A DNA stretch of 64,000 bases from CBDCWA01 sp965223255 (GTDB lineage Bacteria > Pseudomonadota > Alphaproteobacteria > Rhizobiales > Hyphomicrobiaceae). A program made the translations under genes and the position numbers. Position 1 is the first letter of the stretch; each line of letters starts with the position of its first letter. The DNA is taken from the NCBI GenBank assembly GCA_965223255.1, contig CBDCWA010000002.1, forward strand, positions 992,001-1,056,000. Reading direction: 5' to 3'. This document shows, piece by piece, positions 7,905 through 16,407 of the stretch. The notes under the pieces were generated by a model. It saw only the letters and a list, made by a program, of their open reading frames with translations, searched no databases and was not told the origin of the DNA.

Positions 7905-8454
7905 ATCCGCTTTCGAAGTGTTGCCGTCTAAGTTTGAGAATGCGTTCCGCAAGCGCAAGGCGGAGCTGTTCCGTTTCGTCTCCGTCATCGCCGATCTGCT
8001 CTTGAGTGCTTCGCTCGCGGTCACGTTCCGTGGACAATTCATTTATTTTTTCCAGACTGCGGGCAATTGCGCCGATCGCGCGCGAATGCCGTTCGCCGTC
8101 TGCCGCTGTAGTCGGCTGTCCGTCCATCATTTGATCTTCCAATTGCGATAAGTTGAGCTCAATGGCCATATAGAGCCGCTGCAAAAGATCCGGCGCGCGC
8201 GCGCCGCTTGCTCTTGAGGCGCTCGGCATATCGTTAGATGCAGTCTGGTGTCGTTTGGTCCTCGCCGGCTTGGCACGCTGGCTTCGTCGTAAAGTGTTGG
8301 ATCGGGCCCGTTTGGGCCATCCCAACTCATTTGCCCATTTATAGAGCCGGCTCTTGGAGATCTGGAGCTGGGCTGCAATTTTTGCGACCGACACCTCTCC
8401 GTTCAGATATAACTGCTCGGCCACGCGGCGCCGCTCGTTGTCGCCATCGTTCAT
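7849..8454 (-). CDS. Terminase small subunit-like DNA-binding protein (g1-like)
   Basis: This 201-residue protein starts with a helix-turn-helix (EQLYLNGEVSVAKIAAQL, then SKSRLYKWANELGW), followed by an Arg/Lys-rich linker and helical segments with GAIARSLEKINEL. That arrangement fits terminase small subunits, which recognise DNA for packaging. It is the first gene of the cluster, about 70 bases downstream of a strong promoter. Its 3' end overlaps terL by at least 44 bases. Assignment rests on the HTH and its place before terL. A sequence-specific regulator is possible but less likely. Confidence 0.75.
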   Translation of the reverse strand: MNDGDNERRRVAEQLYLNGEVSVAKIAAQLQISKSRLYKWANELGWPKRARSNTLRRSQRAKPARTKRHQTASNDMPSASRASGARAPDLLQRLYMAIELNLSQLEDQMMDGQPTTAADGERHSRAIGAIARSLEKINELSTERDRERSTQEQIGDDGDETEQLRLALAERILKLRRQHFESGCAADGAEPEQKANQETLK

Positions 8455-8531
8455 TGCTCTGCACTTTAAGGGGAAGAAGTGTAACGCATCAGGTTCCGCA
8501 GATTCTTTCGGACTATTCTGATCCTATAGAA

Positions 8532-8560
8532 ATCATACAAAAACAGCGTTCAAAAGTCAA
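8532..8560 (-). promoter_or_regulatory. Near-consensus sigma-70 promoter for the GTA cluster
   Basis: On the minus strand TTGACT (8560-8555), a 17-base spacer and TATGAT (8537-8532) give a promoter one mismatch from consensus in each box. Transcription would begin near 8525, about 70 bases before the first ATG. The surrounding 8460-8708 stretch is clearly AT-rich. No gene was found in the remaining intergenic sequence. Confidence 0.7.
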
Positions 8561-8708
8561 TACTAAAAACCAATGAAATAAAAAAAATCCAATGCAATAC
8601 AGGATGTTAGTCGTTGCCCAAATCTATTTTATATGCCCAGCAATAAAAGAGGATAACTTTTATAAAACGACAATTCTAACAATGAGCTTTAGGGCCAAAA
8701 GCGGTGTT

Positions 8709-9239
8709 TTATCGCGGTCCGAGCATATGGCTTTGCACGCCGAGCGGCGAGAGTGTCGGGCGCACACTTGATATCCGACCGGTATTGACGCCAGCCCAAC
8801 CGATTTCGCCCGACAACCGACCGTATTCAATCTTCGGACATCTGTTCATGACGACCTGCAAGCCTGCGGCCTCAGCCATCGCAGCGGCTTCATCATTACG
8901 CACCGAGAGTTGCATCCAAATAGTCTTTATTCCAAGCGTATCCCTGAGTTTGATCGCCTCCTTTGTGATCTCCAGTGCCGCTTCTGAGTTGCGAAAAATG
9001 TCGACCATATCCACCTTTTCCTGGACTTCTGAGAGCGTTCCAAAAGCCGGTTGACCAAGCAACGTTTGTTTTGCAAGGCCGGGATTAATTGGTACGATTG
9101 TGTAACCCTTGCCCAACAGATATTTCATGGCGAAATAGCTTGGCCGATTAGGATTTGCCGATGCACCAACCATGGCAATTGATGTGTTTGTTCGCAATAT
9201 TTCGGTGATGTAGGCATCCGAATAATCGTCATGGGTCAT
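8709..9239 (-). CDS. CoA-binding domain protein (YccU-like)
   Basis: This 176-residue protein is a single Rossmann-type CoA-binding domain (PF13380). The glycine turn SIAMVGASANPNRPSYFAM lies near residue 20, followed by GYTIVPINPGL, VDMVDIFRNSEAA and TIWMQLSVRNDEAAAMAEAA, then NRCPKIEY. Family members are cytoplasmic and of unknown physiological role. The last ~30 residues go beyond the family core. It is on the same strand as, and downstream of, an enoyl-CoA hydratase-like gene, so CoA-ester metabolism is a reasonable but unproven link. Confidence 0.85.
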   Translation of the reverse strand: MTHDDYSDAYITEILRTNTSIAMVGASANPNRPSYFAMKYLLGKGYTIVPINPGLAKQTLLGQPAFGTLSEVQEKVDMVDIFRNSEAALEITKEAIKLRDTLGIKTIWMQLSVRNDEAAAMAEAAGLQVVMNRCPKIEYGRLSGEIGWAGVNTGRISSVRPTLSPLGVQSHMLGPR

Positions 9240-9331
9240 GTCAGTTTTCCCAGCCCCCTAGCCTGCTTCGTCGCCACGGCCGAGCGCGCACATTTAAAAG
9301 TATGCTGCTCGCAACGCTTACACGACCCAAT

Positions 9332-10207
9332 TCACTCGCCACCGCTTTGACGCGGGCCTTTGAGCGCCGAATCGCCCCATTGCGGATGGCGCTTTTCGAG
9401 AAACGCCCGGATGCCCTCACATGCGTCAGCTTCGAGCATGTTATCGACCATAACCGCGCTGGCATAGGTGTAGGCGTCCTCGAGCGCCATCTCTGCTTGG
9501 CGATAGAATGCTTGTTTGCCGATGGCAACCGTTACGTTCGATTTGACTGCAATCTTGTGCGCGAACGCGAGGGCCGTCGCCTCGACGGCATCAGCTGCGA
9601 CGACGCGATTGACAAGTCCATACTGCGCGGCCGTTTCAGCCGAGATCGTATCGCCGAGCAGCAGCATCTCCATTGCATGTTTCCTTGCCACATTTCGGCT
9701 GAGTGCGACCATAGGCGTTGAACAAAACAGCCCGATATTGACCCCTGGGGTACAAAAACCTGCCTCTTCGCTTGCGACAGCCAGATCGCAACTTGCAACG
9801 AGCTGGCAGCCGGCCGCTGTAGCCGTGCCTTGAACCGCTGCAATAAAAGGTTTTGGTGAGCGCACGATAGCCTGCATTACGTCGCTGCATGCTGCCATTA
9901 CCGTTACAAAAAACGCCCGTCCGCGATCCTCATCGCTACGTCGCGCGTCCAGCTCTTTGAGATCGTGACCGGCCGAGAAGGCCGGGCCGTTTGCACGCAA
10001 TATAACCGCCTTGACCGAGCGATCAGCCGACGTTTCATCGATCAATTGTTTGAGCCGGACAAGCACATCCAGCGACAGGCTATTTCGTTGCGCAGGTCTG
10101 TTCAACGTAATGGCCGCGATGCCATCCGCGATATTTGAGCGAAAGACAGGCACGGATGCGGTCCCATCGCTAGCCCCGCCGCCTGTCCTTTCGCTCGTTT
10201 TTGCCAT
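9332..10207 (-). CDS. Enoyl-CoA hydratase/isomerase family protein
   Basis: This 291-residue crotonase-fold protein has ITLNRPAQRNSLSLDVL near residue 35, the oxyanion-hole segment FSAGHDLKELDARR near residue 77, and AAVQGTATAAGCQLVASCD near residue 124. The second segment lacks the usual catalytic Glu pair of classical hydratases (ATAAGCQL, where they have GxALGGG), so the reaction may differ. It resembles ECHDC3-type members as I recall them. Substrate is unknown. ATG at 10207. Confidence 0.82.
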   Translation of the reverse strand: MAKTSERTGGGASDGTASVPVFRSNIADGIAAITLNRPAQRNSLSLDVLVRLKQLIDETSADRSVKAVILRANGPAFSAGHDLKELDARRSDEDRGRAFFVTVMAACSDVMQAIVRSPKPFIAAVQGTATAAGCQLVASCDLAVASEEAGFCTPGVNIGLFCSTPMVALSRNVARKHAMEMLLLGDTISAETAAQYGLVNRVVAADAVEATALAFAHKIAVKSNVTVAIGKQAFYRQAEMALEDAYTYASAVMVDNMLEADACEGIRAFLEKRHPQWGDSALKGPRQSGGE

Positions 10208-10226
10208 TATTATGTCTAGTCCGCGC

Positions 10227-10784
10227 CTATTCGAGCACCTTCAGGATGGCTGCGCGATGTTTGTTCACCAGCGCAATATTTTCTTTGTGCTCCAACTTCG
10301 GCACTGTTTTTAGCGCCTCATTGATGTCAGCAATGGCCTTCTTCTTCTCTGCTGCTGCTATTTTATCATCTTTCTTTATCGCTTCCAGCTCGGCCTTGAG
10401 TTCTGCCTCGGGATCTTGATATTTACCGGTTTTCGGATCTGTGACGTCTAGCACGAACAAAATATTTGCAGCCACGTTTTCAAGTTCCCCATAATCCTTA
10501 TATCCGAATTTCTTTGCCAGCTTTTCGAGGTCGGCATCGAGTTTCTTGTCTTCCTTGTCACCCGCTGCCTTCATGCGTTCAGACATTTTCGCCAACGCCG
10601 GTTGTGACTTGATGAAGCCATTGATGTGCGCTTCGGTGAGTTTAACTTGCACAAGTTCTTGCGCGTCACCGTCCTGCCCCTGGTCTTGCTTGGCGTCTTG
10701 CGCCTGAGTGCTCATTGCAATTGCAAACAGCCCGACCATTGATGCCATGACCAAGTAGGCGACGCGCCGTGTGATGCCAATCAT
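10227..10784 (-). CDS. Secreted hypothetical protein with Lys/Ala-rich helices
   Basis: This 185-residue protein has an N-terminal signal peptide (hydrophobic AYLVMASMVGLFAIAMS, likely cleavage near TQAQDA at about residue 29). The mature part is charged and helical: KLTEAHINGFIKSQPALAKM, then KKLDADLEKLAKKFGYKDY, and a Lys/Ala-rich stretch KKDDKIAAAEKKKAIADI. It is probably periplasmic. An AGGAG motif precedes the ATG at 10784. I do not recognise the family, and no catalytic motif is visible. Confidence 0.75.
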   Translation of the reverse strand: MIGITRRVAYLVMASMVGLFAIAMSTQAQDAKQDQGQDGDAQELVQVKLTEAHINGFIKSQPALAKMSERMKAAGDKEDKKLDADLEKLAKKFGYKDYGELENVAANILFVLDVTDPKTGKYQDPEAELKAELEAIKKDDKIAAAEKKKAIADINEALKTVPKLEHKENIALVNKHRAAILKVLE

Positions 10785-10956
10785 CTTTTACTCCTGCATT
10801 AGTTTGTGTTTGACCCGGGTTGGGCACGGTTAATACCTAACCACTTTTACGCGGGAATGAGGCGGGAACAATGCCTCAGCGATGTGACTACCGCAAAAAA
10901 GGATTGGATAATCTTGCTGCCGGCCTCTCCGATCACTCATTCACCGCTAGAACGTG

Positions 10957-10985
10957 TTGCGGTATTATGGTACCGCAGATGTAAT
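10957..10985 (+). promoter_or_regulatory. Candidate promoter for rplM-rpsI
   Basis: TTGCGG (10957-10962), a 17-base spacer and TGTAAT (10980-10985) form a fair sigma-70-like promoter, about 130 bases before rplM. The match is moderate and it overlaps a short inverted repeat. The rest of the 10785-11119 gap shows no gene. Confidence 0.3.
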
Positions 10986-11119
10986 AGATTGAAAATAATG
11001 GAAAAACTAAAAGAAATTGACGAGTAGGTTCGAATTCGCTAGGAGATGTCGGCCCCTTGCAGCAACTTAAGCTGGGCGGCAAATCATCATTACAACTAAT
11101 GTTCAGGAATGGACGATCC

Positions 11120-11584
11120 ATGAAGACTTATGTCGCCAAACCCGGCGAGCTTGAAAAAAAATGGGTGCTGATCGATGCAGACGGGCTCGTCGTTGGCCGT
11201 CTTGCAGCGTTGATCGCTACTCGATTGAAGGGCAAGCATAAACCAACCTACACGCCGCATGTCGATATGGGTGACAACGTGATTGTTGTTAATGCTGACA
11301 AGGTCCACCTGACCGGCAAGAAATATGATGACAAGCGCTATTACTATCATACCGGCCATCCCGGCGGCATTAAAGAGCGCTCGCCAAAGATGTACCTCGA
11401 GGGCAAGTCCCCGGAGCGTGTCGTGGAGCTAGCCGTCGAGCGCATGCTCAAGCGCGGTCCATTGCAACGCAAGCTTATGCGCAATCTGCGCGTCTACAAG
11501 GGCAGCGATCATCCACATGCCGCACAAAATCCTGAGGCATTAGATATAGCATCGCTAAATCCGAAGAATTCGAAGAGGGCTTAA
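11120..11584 (+). CDS. rplM: 50S ribosomal protein L13
   Basis: This 154-residue protein is an early-assembling large-subunit protein. It begins MKTYVAKPGELEKKWVLIDA and carries DGLVVGRLAALIATRLKGKH, YYYHTGHPGGIKE and RMLKRGPLQRKLMRNLRVYK, all diagnostic of L13. ATG at 11120 is chosen because it opens the conserved N-terminus, and the upstream extension of the frame is not conserved. rpsI starts seven bases after its stop, the usual L13-S9 operon. Confidence 0.98.
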   Translation: MKTYVAKPGELEKKWVLIDADGLVVGRLAALIATRLKGKHKPTYTPHVDMGDNVIVVNADKVHLTGKKYDDKRYYYHTGHPGGIKERSPKMYLEGKSPERVVELAVERMLKRGPLQRKLMRNLRVYKGSDHPHAAQNPEALDIASLNPKNSKRA

Positions 11585-11590
11585 GGGCGC

Positions 11591-12091
11591 ATGTCAACCG
11601 ATACAGAAGGTAAATCCTTAGAAGATTTGGGCGAGCTTGCTGGCAGCGGCGCAGGCAGCACGGGCGCCAGCGATGCACCAGTTCATGTGCAGAAATTGGA
11701 TCAGCAAGGACGCGCGTATGCGACGGGAAAGCGCAAGGGTGCCGTTGCGCGCGTTTGGGTTAAACCAGGGCACGGCAAGATCACCGTCAACAAGAAAGAG
11801 TTCGATCAATATTTCGCCCGCCCGGTTCTGCAGATGCTATTGAAGCAGCCGTTGGTCGTCGCCGATCGCCTCGACCAATACGACGTTATGGCGACGGTCA
11901 AGGGTGGTGGGTTGTCTGGTCAGGCCGGTGCCGTCCGCCATGGCATTTCGCAGGCCTTAACCCACTACGAGCCCGAATTGCGGGGTGCCCTAAAGAGTGG
12001 CGGTTTCCTCACTCGCGACAGCCGCGTTGTCGAGCGAAAGAAATATGGCCGCGCCAAAGCGCGTCGCAGCTTCCAATTCTCGAAGCGCTAA
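11591..12091 (+). CDS. rpsI: 30S ribosomal protein S9
   Basis: This 166-residue protein ends in the typical S9 tail KYGRAKARRSFQFSKR, which reaches the P-site tRNA. The core begins at GRAYATGKRKGAVARVW near residue 40. The first ~37 residues are an acidic Gly/Ser/Ala-rich extension, a feature seen in alphaproteobacterial S9. GGLSGQAGAVRHGISQAL is also conserved. It is cotranscribed with rplM and followed by a terminator-like hairpin. Confidence 0.98.
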   Translation: MSTDTEGKSLEDLGELAGSGAGSTGASDAPVHVQKLDQQGRAYATGKRKGAVARVWVKPGHGKITVNKKEFDQYFARPVLQMLLKQPLVVADRLDQYDVMATVKGGGLSGQAGAVRHGISQALTHYEPELRGALKSGGFLTRDSRVVERKKYGRAKARRSFQFSKR

Positions 12092-12127
12092 TCGATCCGG
12101 CTTCCGGGTTCATCACAAAAGCTTTGA

Positions 12128-12147
12128 GCCCGCGCAACGCGGGCTTA
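12128..12147 (+). terminator. Terminator hairpin after rpsI
   Basis: A perfect 7-bp GC-rich stem (12128-12134 with 12138-12144) and a three-base loop follow rpsI by 36 bases. The T-run after it is short (TTATT), so efficiency may be moderate. Confidence 0.6.
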
Positions 12148-12263
12148 TTCGCGCTGAGATTGGTACCGCGCCGAATACTTCAGTAACGTTGACGATCCCG
12201 CCCCAGCACGCCTAGGATTGCGATTGTCCTGTGCTGTAAGTTGGGCATCGGGAGGATCCTTAC

Positions 12264-13115
12264 GTGCAAGTCAATCGCTTATCCGAGGCGCTCGGCGCCG
12301 AGATTTCCGGCATCGACATCTCAAGAGCCGACGATCAGACCTTTGCCGCAGTGCATCAGGTATTCCTCGACCACCAGGTCGTGGTCATACGAGAGCAACA
12401 GATTAGCGTAGAGGATCACATCGCGTTTAGCAGGCGTTTCGGTGATCTCGAAATCCACATCTCTGGCGATCATCTTCTCGCTGGCCATCCGGAAATCCTT
12501 CTGGTGACCAATAAGATGAAAGACGGCAAATACATCGGTGTCGAAAACGCGGGCGACACCTGGCATTCGGATCTATCGTATATGGATAAGCCTTGCATGG
12601 GGGCACTCTTATATGCCCTCGAGGTCTCAGCAGTCGGCGGGGATACAGAATGGTCGAACATGTACGCGGCCTACGACGCATTGGCACCGGACATGAAAAA
12701 GCGACTGGATGGACTTAAAGCGCGTCATACGTTTAATCGATTGCGCAATCCGCGCGTGACTCTGCCAAAGCAGCACAAAGAAGACGCCAAAGAGCACTAC
12801 GAACGTATCAGCCCACCGGATGCCATTCATCCGGTTGTGCGCACACATCCAGAGACCGGTCGTAAAGCCCTTTACGTTTCGCCGCGGTTTACGATCGGCA
12901 TTGAGGATATCCCTGACGCAGACGCGCAGGATCTGCTTGACGAGTTGTTCGATCATGCTGTCCAGCGACAATTCATTTATCACCACAAATGGCGTGTGGG
13001 TGACCTTCTAATCTGGGATAACCGATGCACGCTACACTTGGCGTGTCGCGGCATACCGGAAGGGCAGATCCGCCATATGCATCGCACCACTGTTGCCGGT
13101 GATATTCCGCATTAG
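12264..13115 (+). CDS. TauD/TfdA-family 2-oxoglutarate dioxygenase
   Basis: This 283-residue Fe(II)/2-oxoglutarate-dependent oxygenase has an intact facial triad: WHSDLSY gives His101 and Asp103, and CTLHLAC gives His258. RHMHRTTV supplies the 2-oxoglutarate-binding Arg274. Family members hydroxylate taurine, 2,4-D or other small acids, and the substrate here is not predictable. GTG at 12264 has a good GGAGGA upstream. The gene sits between rpsI and argC and overlaps the convergent HAD gene by four bases. Confidence 0.88.
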   Translation: MQVNRLSEALGAEISGIDISRADDQTFAAVHQVFLDHQVVVIREQQISVEDHIAFSRRFGDLEIHISGDHLLAGHPEILLVTNKMKDGKYIGVENAGDTWHSDLSYMDKPCMGALLYALEVSAVGGDTEWSNMYAAYDALAPDMKKRLDGLKARHTFNRLRNPRVTLPKQHKEDAKEHYERISPPDAIHPVVRTHPETGRKALYVSPRFTIGIEDIPDADAQDLLDELFDHAVQRQFIYHHKWRVGDLLIWDNRCTLHLACRGIPEGQIRHMHRTTVAGDIPH

Positions 13116-13789
13116 ATATCCAGAAGGTCCGGCAGTTCGGCAAGCGACAGAATTTTGTGCTGCGGGGCACCGCCCTCCGCCACATTGTCTCTATCATGGA
13201 GACCATCCGACCGTATGATCTGGACGGTGCGCCACCCCATGGCATTCGGGGCGACAAAGTCCTTGGCAGGGTTGTCGCCGATATAGACAAAGTTGCAATC
13301 GCCATCATCCAGGCTTTGTTGCATGATTTCGAACGCCTTTGGATTAGGCTTATGAAATTCGCGCCCGCCGAGTTTGTTGGTAAGCACCACCTCCTGAAAC
13401 CGTGGCGCGAGATTAAGAGCACCGACCTTGCGCGCCTGCACTTCATGCTGTCCGTCGGTGATCAGTCCCATTGGACAACGCGCCCCGAAATGATCGAGCA
13501 CGGGACCCGCATCCTCATGCAGTTCGATGACCGGGTCGTGATCCTTCCAGACATCGATCAGTTTCTGTCGGTCATTTTCCGTGTAATTGGGCTTTCTTTC
13601 TGTGAGCGCCAATTCAAATGTTCGCCCGAAATGGCCCTGATCGAGATACCTGGTCAGGGCCTCTGCCAGGCCGCGGACGCCCCATTCCGCTTCGGCCCAC
13701 TGCCCGGCGACCTTAAAGCCCGAAATTGCGAACATGCGTTCAGGATAAAGGGTATCGTCGAGATCGAAGACGACGACGAGCTGGCTCAT
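13112..13789 (-). CDS. HAD-superfamily hydrolase
   Basis: This 225-residue phosphatase-like protein has all four HAD motifs: FDLDDTLYPE (nucleophile Asp9 and acid Asp11), GLITDGQ near residue 108, a Lys in FHKPNPKAFE near residue 147, and YIGDNPAKDF near residue 168. The cap region between motifs 1 and 2 is helical (C1 type). Likely substrates are sugar phosphates or nucleotides, but nothing fixes this. It is convergent with the dioxygenase gene and divergent from argC. Confidence 0.87.
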   Translation of the reverse strand: MSQLVVVFDLDDTLYPERMFAISGFKVAGQWAEAEWGVRGLAEALTRYLDQGHFGRTFELALTERKPNYTENDRQKLIDVWKDHDPVIELHEDAGPVLDHFGARCPMGLITDGQHEVQARKVGALNLAPRFQEVVLTNKLGGREFHKPNPKAFEIMQQSLDDGDCNFVYIGDNPAKDFVAPNAMGWRTVQIIRSDGLHDRDNVAEGGAPQHKILSLAELPDLLDI

Positions 13790-13935
13790 GACACGGACCT
13801 CCCGGCTCAGGCAATCTCAGATAATTCGCAATTGCAACGATCTTGACCAACGAAGATCTAGGCATTCGCCAGTAGCTGACATATATAGGCGCTTCATATC
13901 CCGATTACATAGAAATCGTAGCGCGACCAAGTCCT

Positions 13936-14877
13936 ATGACGACAGCAAGACCCACAATATTCATTGATGGCGACGCCGGCACCACAGGGCTTGCCATTCG
14001 CGAACGCCTTGCCACGATGCAAGATCGGCTCGACGTTCGCACGATCGCACCGGAGCATCGCAAGAATTTGGATGCCAAACGCGCCCTCTTTGAAGAGGTT
14101 GATCTGGTCGTTCTGTGTTTGCCGGACGATGCGGCGCGCGAAGCCGTCGCTTTGGCCGACACGCTGCCCGGTGGCGGCCCAAAAATCATCGACGCTTCAA
14201 CGGCGCATCGCGTATCTCCGGGCTGGACTTATGGCTTTGCCGAAATGGATCCGCAATGGGCAGACAAAATTCGCTCATGCCGGCGGCTTGCAAACCCGGG
14301 GTGTTATCCAACCGGGGCCATTGCGCTATTGCGTCCGCTCGTAAAGGGCGGGCTTATTCCGAAGGATTATCCCGTCACGATTAACGCGGTATCTGGTTAT
14401 TCCGGCGGCGGGCGCACAATGATAGAGGACTACGAGCAAGGCCGCGCGCCACCATTCGAACTTTACGCGCTGGGCCTAACACACAAGCATTTGCCCGAGA
14501 TGCAGGTCTTTTCCGAATTGGACCGCACCCCGCTATTCGTCCCATCGGTCGGCAATTTCAGGCAGGGCATGCTGGTCTCTATACCATTGCATTTGGACAC
14601 GCTGCCTGGAACGCCCAAGTCGGTCGATCTGCGGGGCGTCCTCCACAGCAGTTATCCGTCAGGCGGGCTCGTCCGTGTGCTCTCAGAAGAAGAGACGGCC
14701 GAAGAGGCTGGGCGATTGGAGCCAGAGGCCTTGAACGGCACCAATAAGCTTGAACTCAGGGTTTTGGCAAACGAGCAATCCAGGCAAGTGGTTTTGATTG
14801 CGCGCTTGGACAATCTTGGAAAGGGCGCCTCTGGTGCCGCAGTCCAAAATCTCGAATTGATGCTCAACCTGGCATAG
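13936..14877 (+). CDS. argC: N-acetyl-gamma-glutamyl-phosphate reductase
   Basis: This enzyme makes N-acetylglutamate semialdehyde in arginine biosynthesis. The 313-residue length and sequence fit the short type 2 ArgC. The NAD(P)-binding turn is FIDGDAGTTGLAIRERL, IDASTAHRV follows, and LANPGCYPTGAIALL holds the catalytic Cys near residue 118. NAVSGYSGGGRTMIEDYE is also conserved. argC follows rplM-rpsI in many alphaproteobacteria. Here two unrelated genes are inserted between them. Confidence 0.96.
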   Translation: MTTARPTIFIDGDAGTTGLAIRERLATMQDRLDVRTIAPEHRKNLDAKRALFEEVDLVVLCLPDDAAREAVALADTLPGGGPKIIDASTAHRVSPGWTYGFAEMDPQWADKIRSCRRLANPGCYPTGAIALLRPLVKGGLIPKDYPVTINAVSGYSGGGRTMIEDYEQGRAPPFELYALGLTHKHLPEMQVFSELDRTPLFVPSVGNFRQGMLVSIPLHLDTLPGTPKSVDLRGVLHSSYPSGGLVRVLSEEETAEEAGRLEPEALNGTNKLELRVLANEQSRQVVLIARLDNLGKGASGAAVQNLELMLNLA

Positions 14878-14880
14878 CGG

Positions 14881-15945
14881 TCAGGCCATCCGTCGTTTTG
14901 CGCCCCATATGCTATACAATACGTAGATTGCAGAGGTTAGCACCACCGCGGCAAAGCCCTGGTGCAAGATGCCAAGTCCAATCGGAATTTTCCCTTCGGT
15001 AGAGACCAGTATCCAGACGCCAATCCCCGCTTGAATAATAACGGTACTAAGCAACGTCCAAGCCGGTGCTTCTAGCGCGCCATTGCGCGAGTGGAGCACC
15101 AAGGCCAAAGCACCGATCGCGATCAGGTAAGCCAGCACACGGTGGTTGAACTGGATCAGCGTGATGTTCTCAAAAAAGTTCAGGTACCACGGACTCTCAA
15201 TCCAAAGGCCGTCAGGAACAAGGTGCCCGTCCATCAACGGCCAAGTATTATAAGTGAGCCCAGCCTTGGTGCCAGCCACGAATGCTCCGGCAATCACTTG
15301 CAGGAAGATCAATCCGGCCAATAACATCGCCAGCGCGCGCACTGTGCTGCTCACCGGCATGGCACGTCGTGAAGCATCGGGCGCAAGATCCAATATCGTC
15401 CAGCACAGCGCTGCGAAAATGATAAACGCAAGGCCGAGATGCATTGCCAAGCGGTACTGGCTGACGTCGATGCGGTCCACGAGACCTGATTGCACCATAT
15501 ACCAACCGATAAAACCTTGCAGACCACCGAGCAGGAACAACACCAGCATGCGGACTTGAAATCCAGCCGTAAAGGCGCCCCGCCACCAGAAATAGAGCGC
15601 TGGCAGTGCGAATGCGACACCGATGAATCGGCCCAGAAAGCGGTGCGCCCATTCCCACCAAAAAATCACTTTGAAGGCTTCAAGGCTCATACCCTTGTTG
15701 ACCTCGGTGTACTCGGGGATCTGCTTGTATTTTTCAAACGCCTCCGCCCAGTCGCTCGCACTGAGGGGCGGGACAGCGCCTAGGATCGGCTTCCACTCAG
15801 TAATCGAAAGACCTGAATCGGTTAACCTGGTCGCACCGCCGACTACAATCATGGCAAAGACCAGCAAGGCAACGAGGCCTAGCCAGATACGTACACTCCT
15901 GCGCATGCTAGCACTCTGTCCAACCGCTCCGCTCATACGCGCCAT
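14881..15945 (-). CDS. ctaA: Heme A synthase (COX15/CtaA)
   Basis: This multi-pass inner-membrane enzyme oxidises heme O to heme A for cytochrome oxidase. Conserved elements are VGGATRLTDSGLSITEWKP after TM1, FWWEWAHRFLGR with a heme His, AMHLGLAFIIF, GLTYNTWPLMDG, IQFNHRVLAYL and LGILHQGFAAVVL, giving about eight hydrophobic helices. The start is uncertain. ATG at 15945 gives 354 residues, and ATGs at 15936, 15981 and 15996 are alternatives. Starts further upstream would put a perfect palindrome (16025-16057) inside the gene. Confidence 0.94.
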   Translation of the reverse strand: MARMSGAVGQSASMRRSVRIWLGLVALLVFAMIVVGGATRLTDSGLSITEWKPILGAVPPLSASDWAEAFEKYKQIPEYTEVNKGMSLEAFKVIFWWEWAHRFLGRFIGVAFALPALYFWWRGAFTAGFQVRMLVLFLLGGLQGFIGWYMVQSGLVDRIDVSQYRLAMHLGLAFIIFAALCWTILDLAPDASRRAMPVSSTVRALAMLLAGLIFLQVIAGAFVAGTKAGLTYNTWPLMDGHLVPDGLWIESPWYLNFFENITLIQFNHRVLAYLIAIGALALVLHSRNGALEAPAWTLLSTVIIQAGIGVWILVSTEGKIPIGLGILHQGFAAVVLTSAIYVLYSIWGAKRRMA

Positions 15946-16024
15946 CGCCTCGACGGGGAATTCCCAAATTGTTGACGCCATCACGACGCCATGCATCAGA
16001 TGAGTGAGATGGGATCTAGGATGA

Positions 16025-16057
16025 GCGCGCCTTCGGCGCAATGCGCCGAAGGCGCGC
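16025..16057. repeat. 33-base near-perfect palindrome
   Basis: Two 16-base arms, GCGCGCCTTCGGCGCA and its reverse complement, are separated by one base. The element lies between the divergent ctaA and DUF2842 genes. It could be a terminator remnant, a REP-like element or a protein-binding site, and no copy was noticed elsewhere in the window. Confidence 0.7.
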
Positions 16058-16120
16058 GCCCCTGATCCTAACGCAAGGCGTTGGACGATTAAGCTGCAAG
16101 GCTCTGACACAGGGGATCAA

Positions 16121-16324
16121 ATGACCATCCGAACTCGCAAGCTGATTGGGACAGTCGTATTAATCTTGTTCCTCATACTTTACGCCTTTGTGGCGATGCT
16201 GATTGCCATTGCCTTGCAGGTCAATGCCAGCAAGTTCGTCGAATTGGTGTATTACGTCGTCGCCGGCCTGCTTTGGGTCATTCCGGCGGCTATATTGGTA
16301 CGGTGGATGCAGAAGCCGGAATAA
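16121..16324 (+). CDS. DUF2842 family small membrane protein
   Basis: This 67-residue protein has two hydrophobic helices (LIGTVVLILFLILYAFVAML and VYYVVAGLLWVIPAAILV) and a basic start (MTIRTRKL). It matches the alphaproteobacterial DUF2842 family, often found next to heme A synthase, as here. The function is unknown, and the location suggests a role around oxidase assembly or the membrane. The ATG is preceded by AGGGGA. Confidence 0.85.
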   Translation: MTIRTRKLIGTVVLILFLILYAFVAMLIAIALQVNASKFVELVYYVVAGLLWVIPAAILVRWMQKPE

Positions 16325-16407
16325 CGCCGATCGAAATGCAAGCTGGCAGCAGGTTTCCTGGTTCCACACTGCCGGATCCACACGGACTGAAAAGGATCGC
16401 TTCAGCA

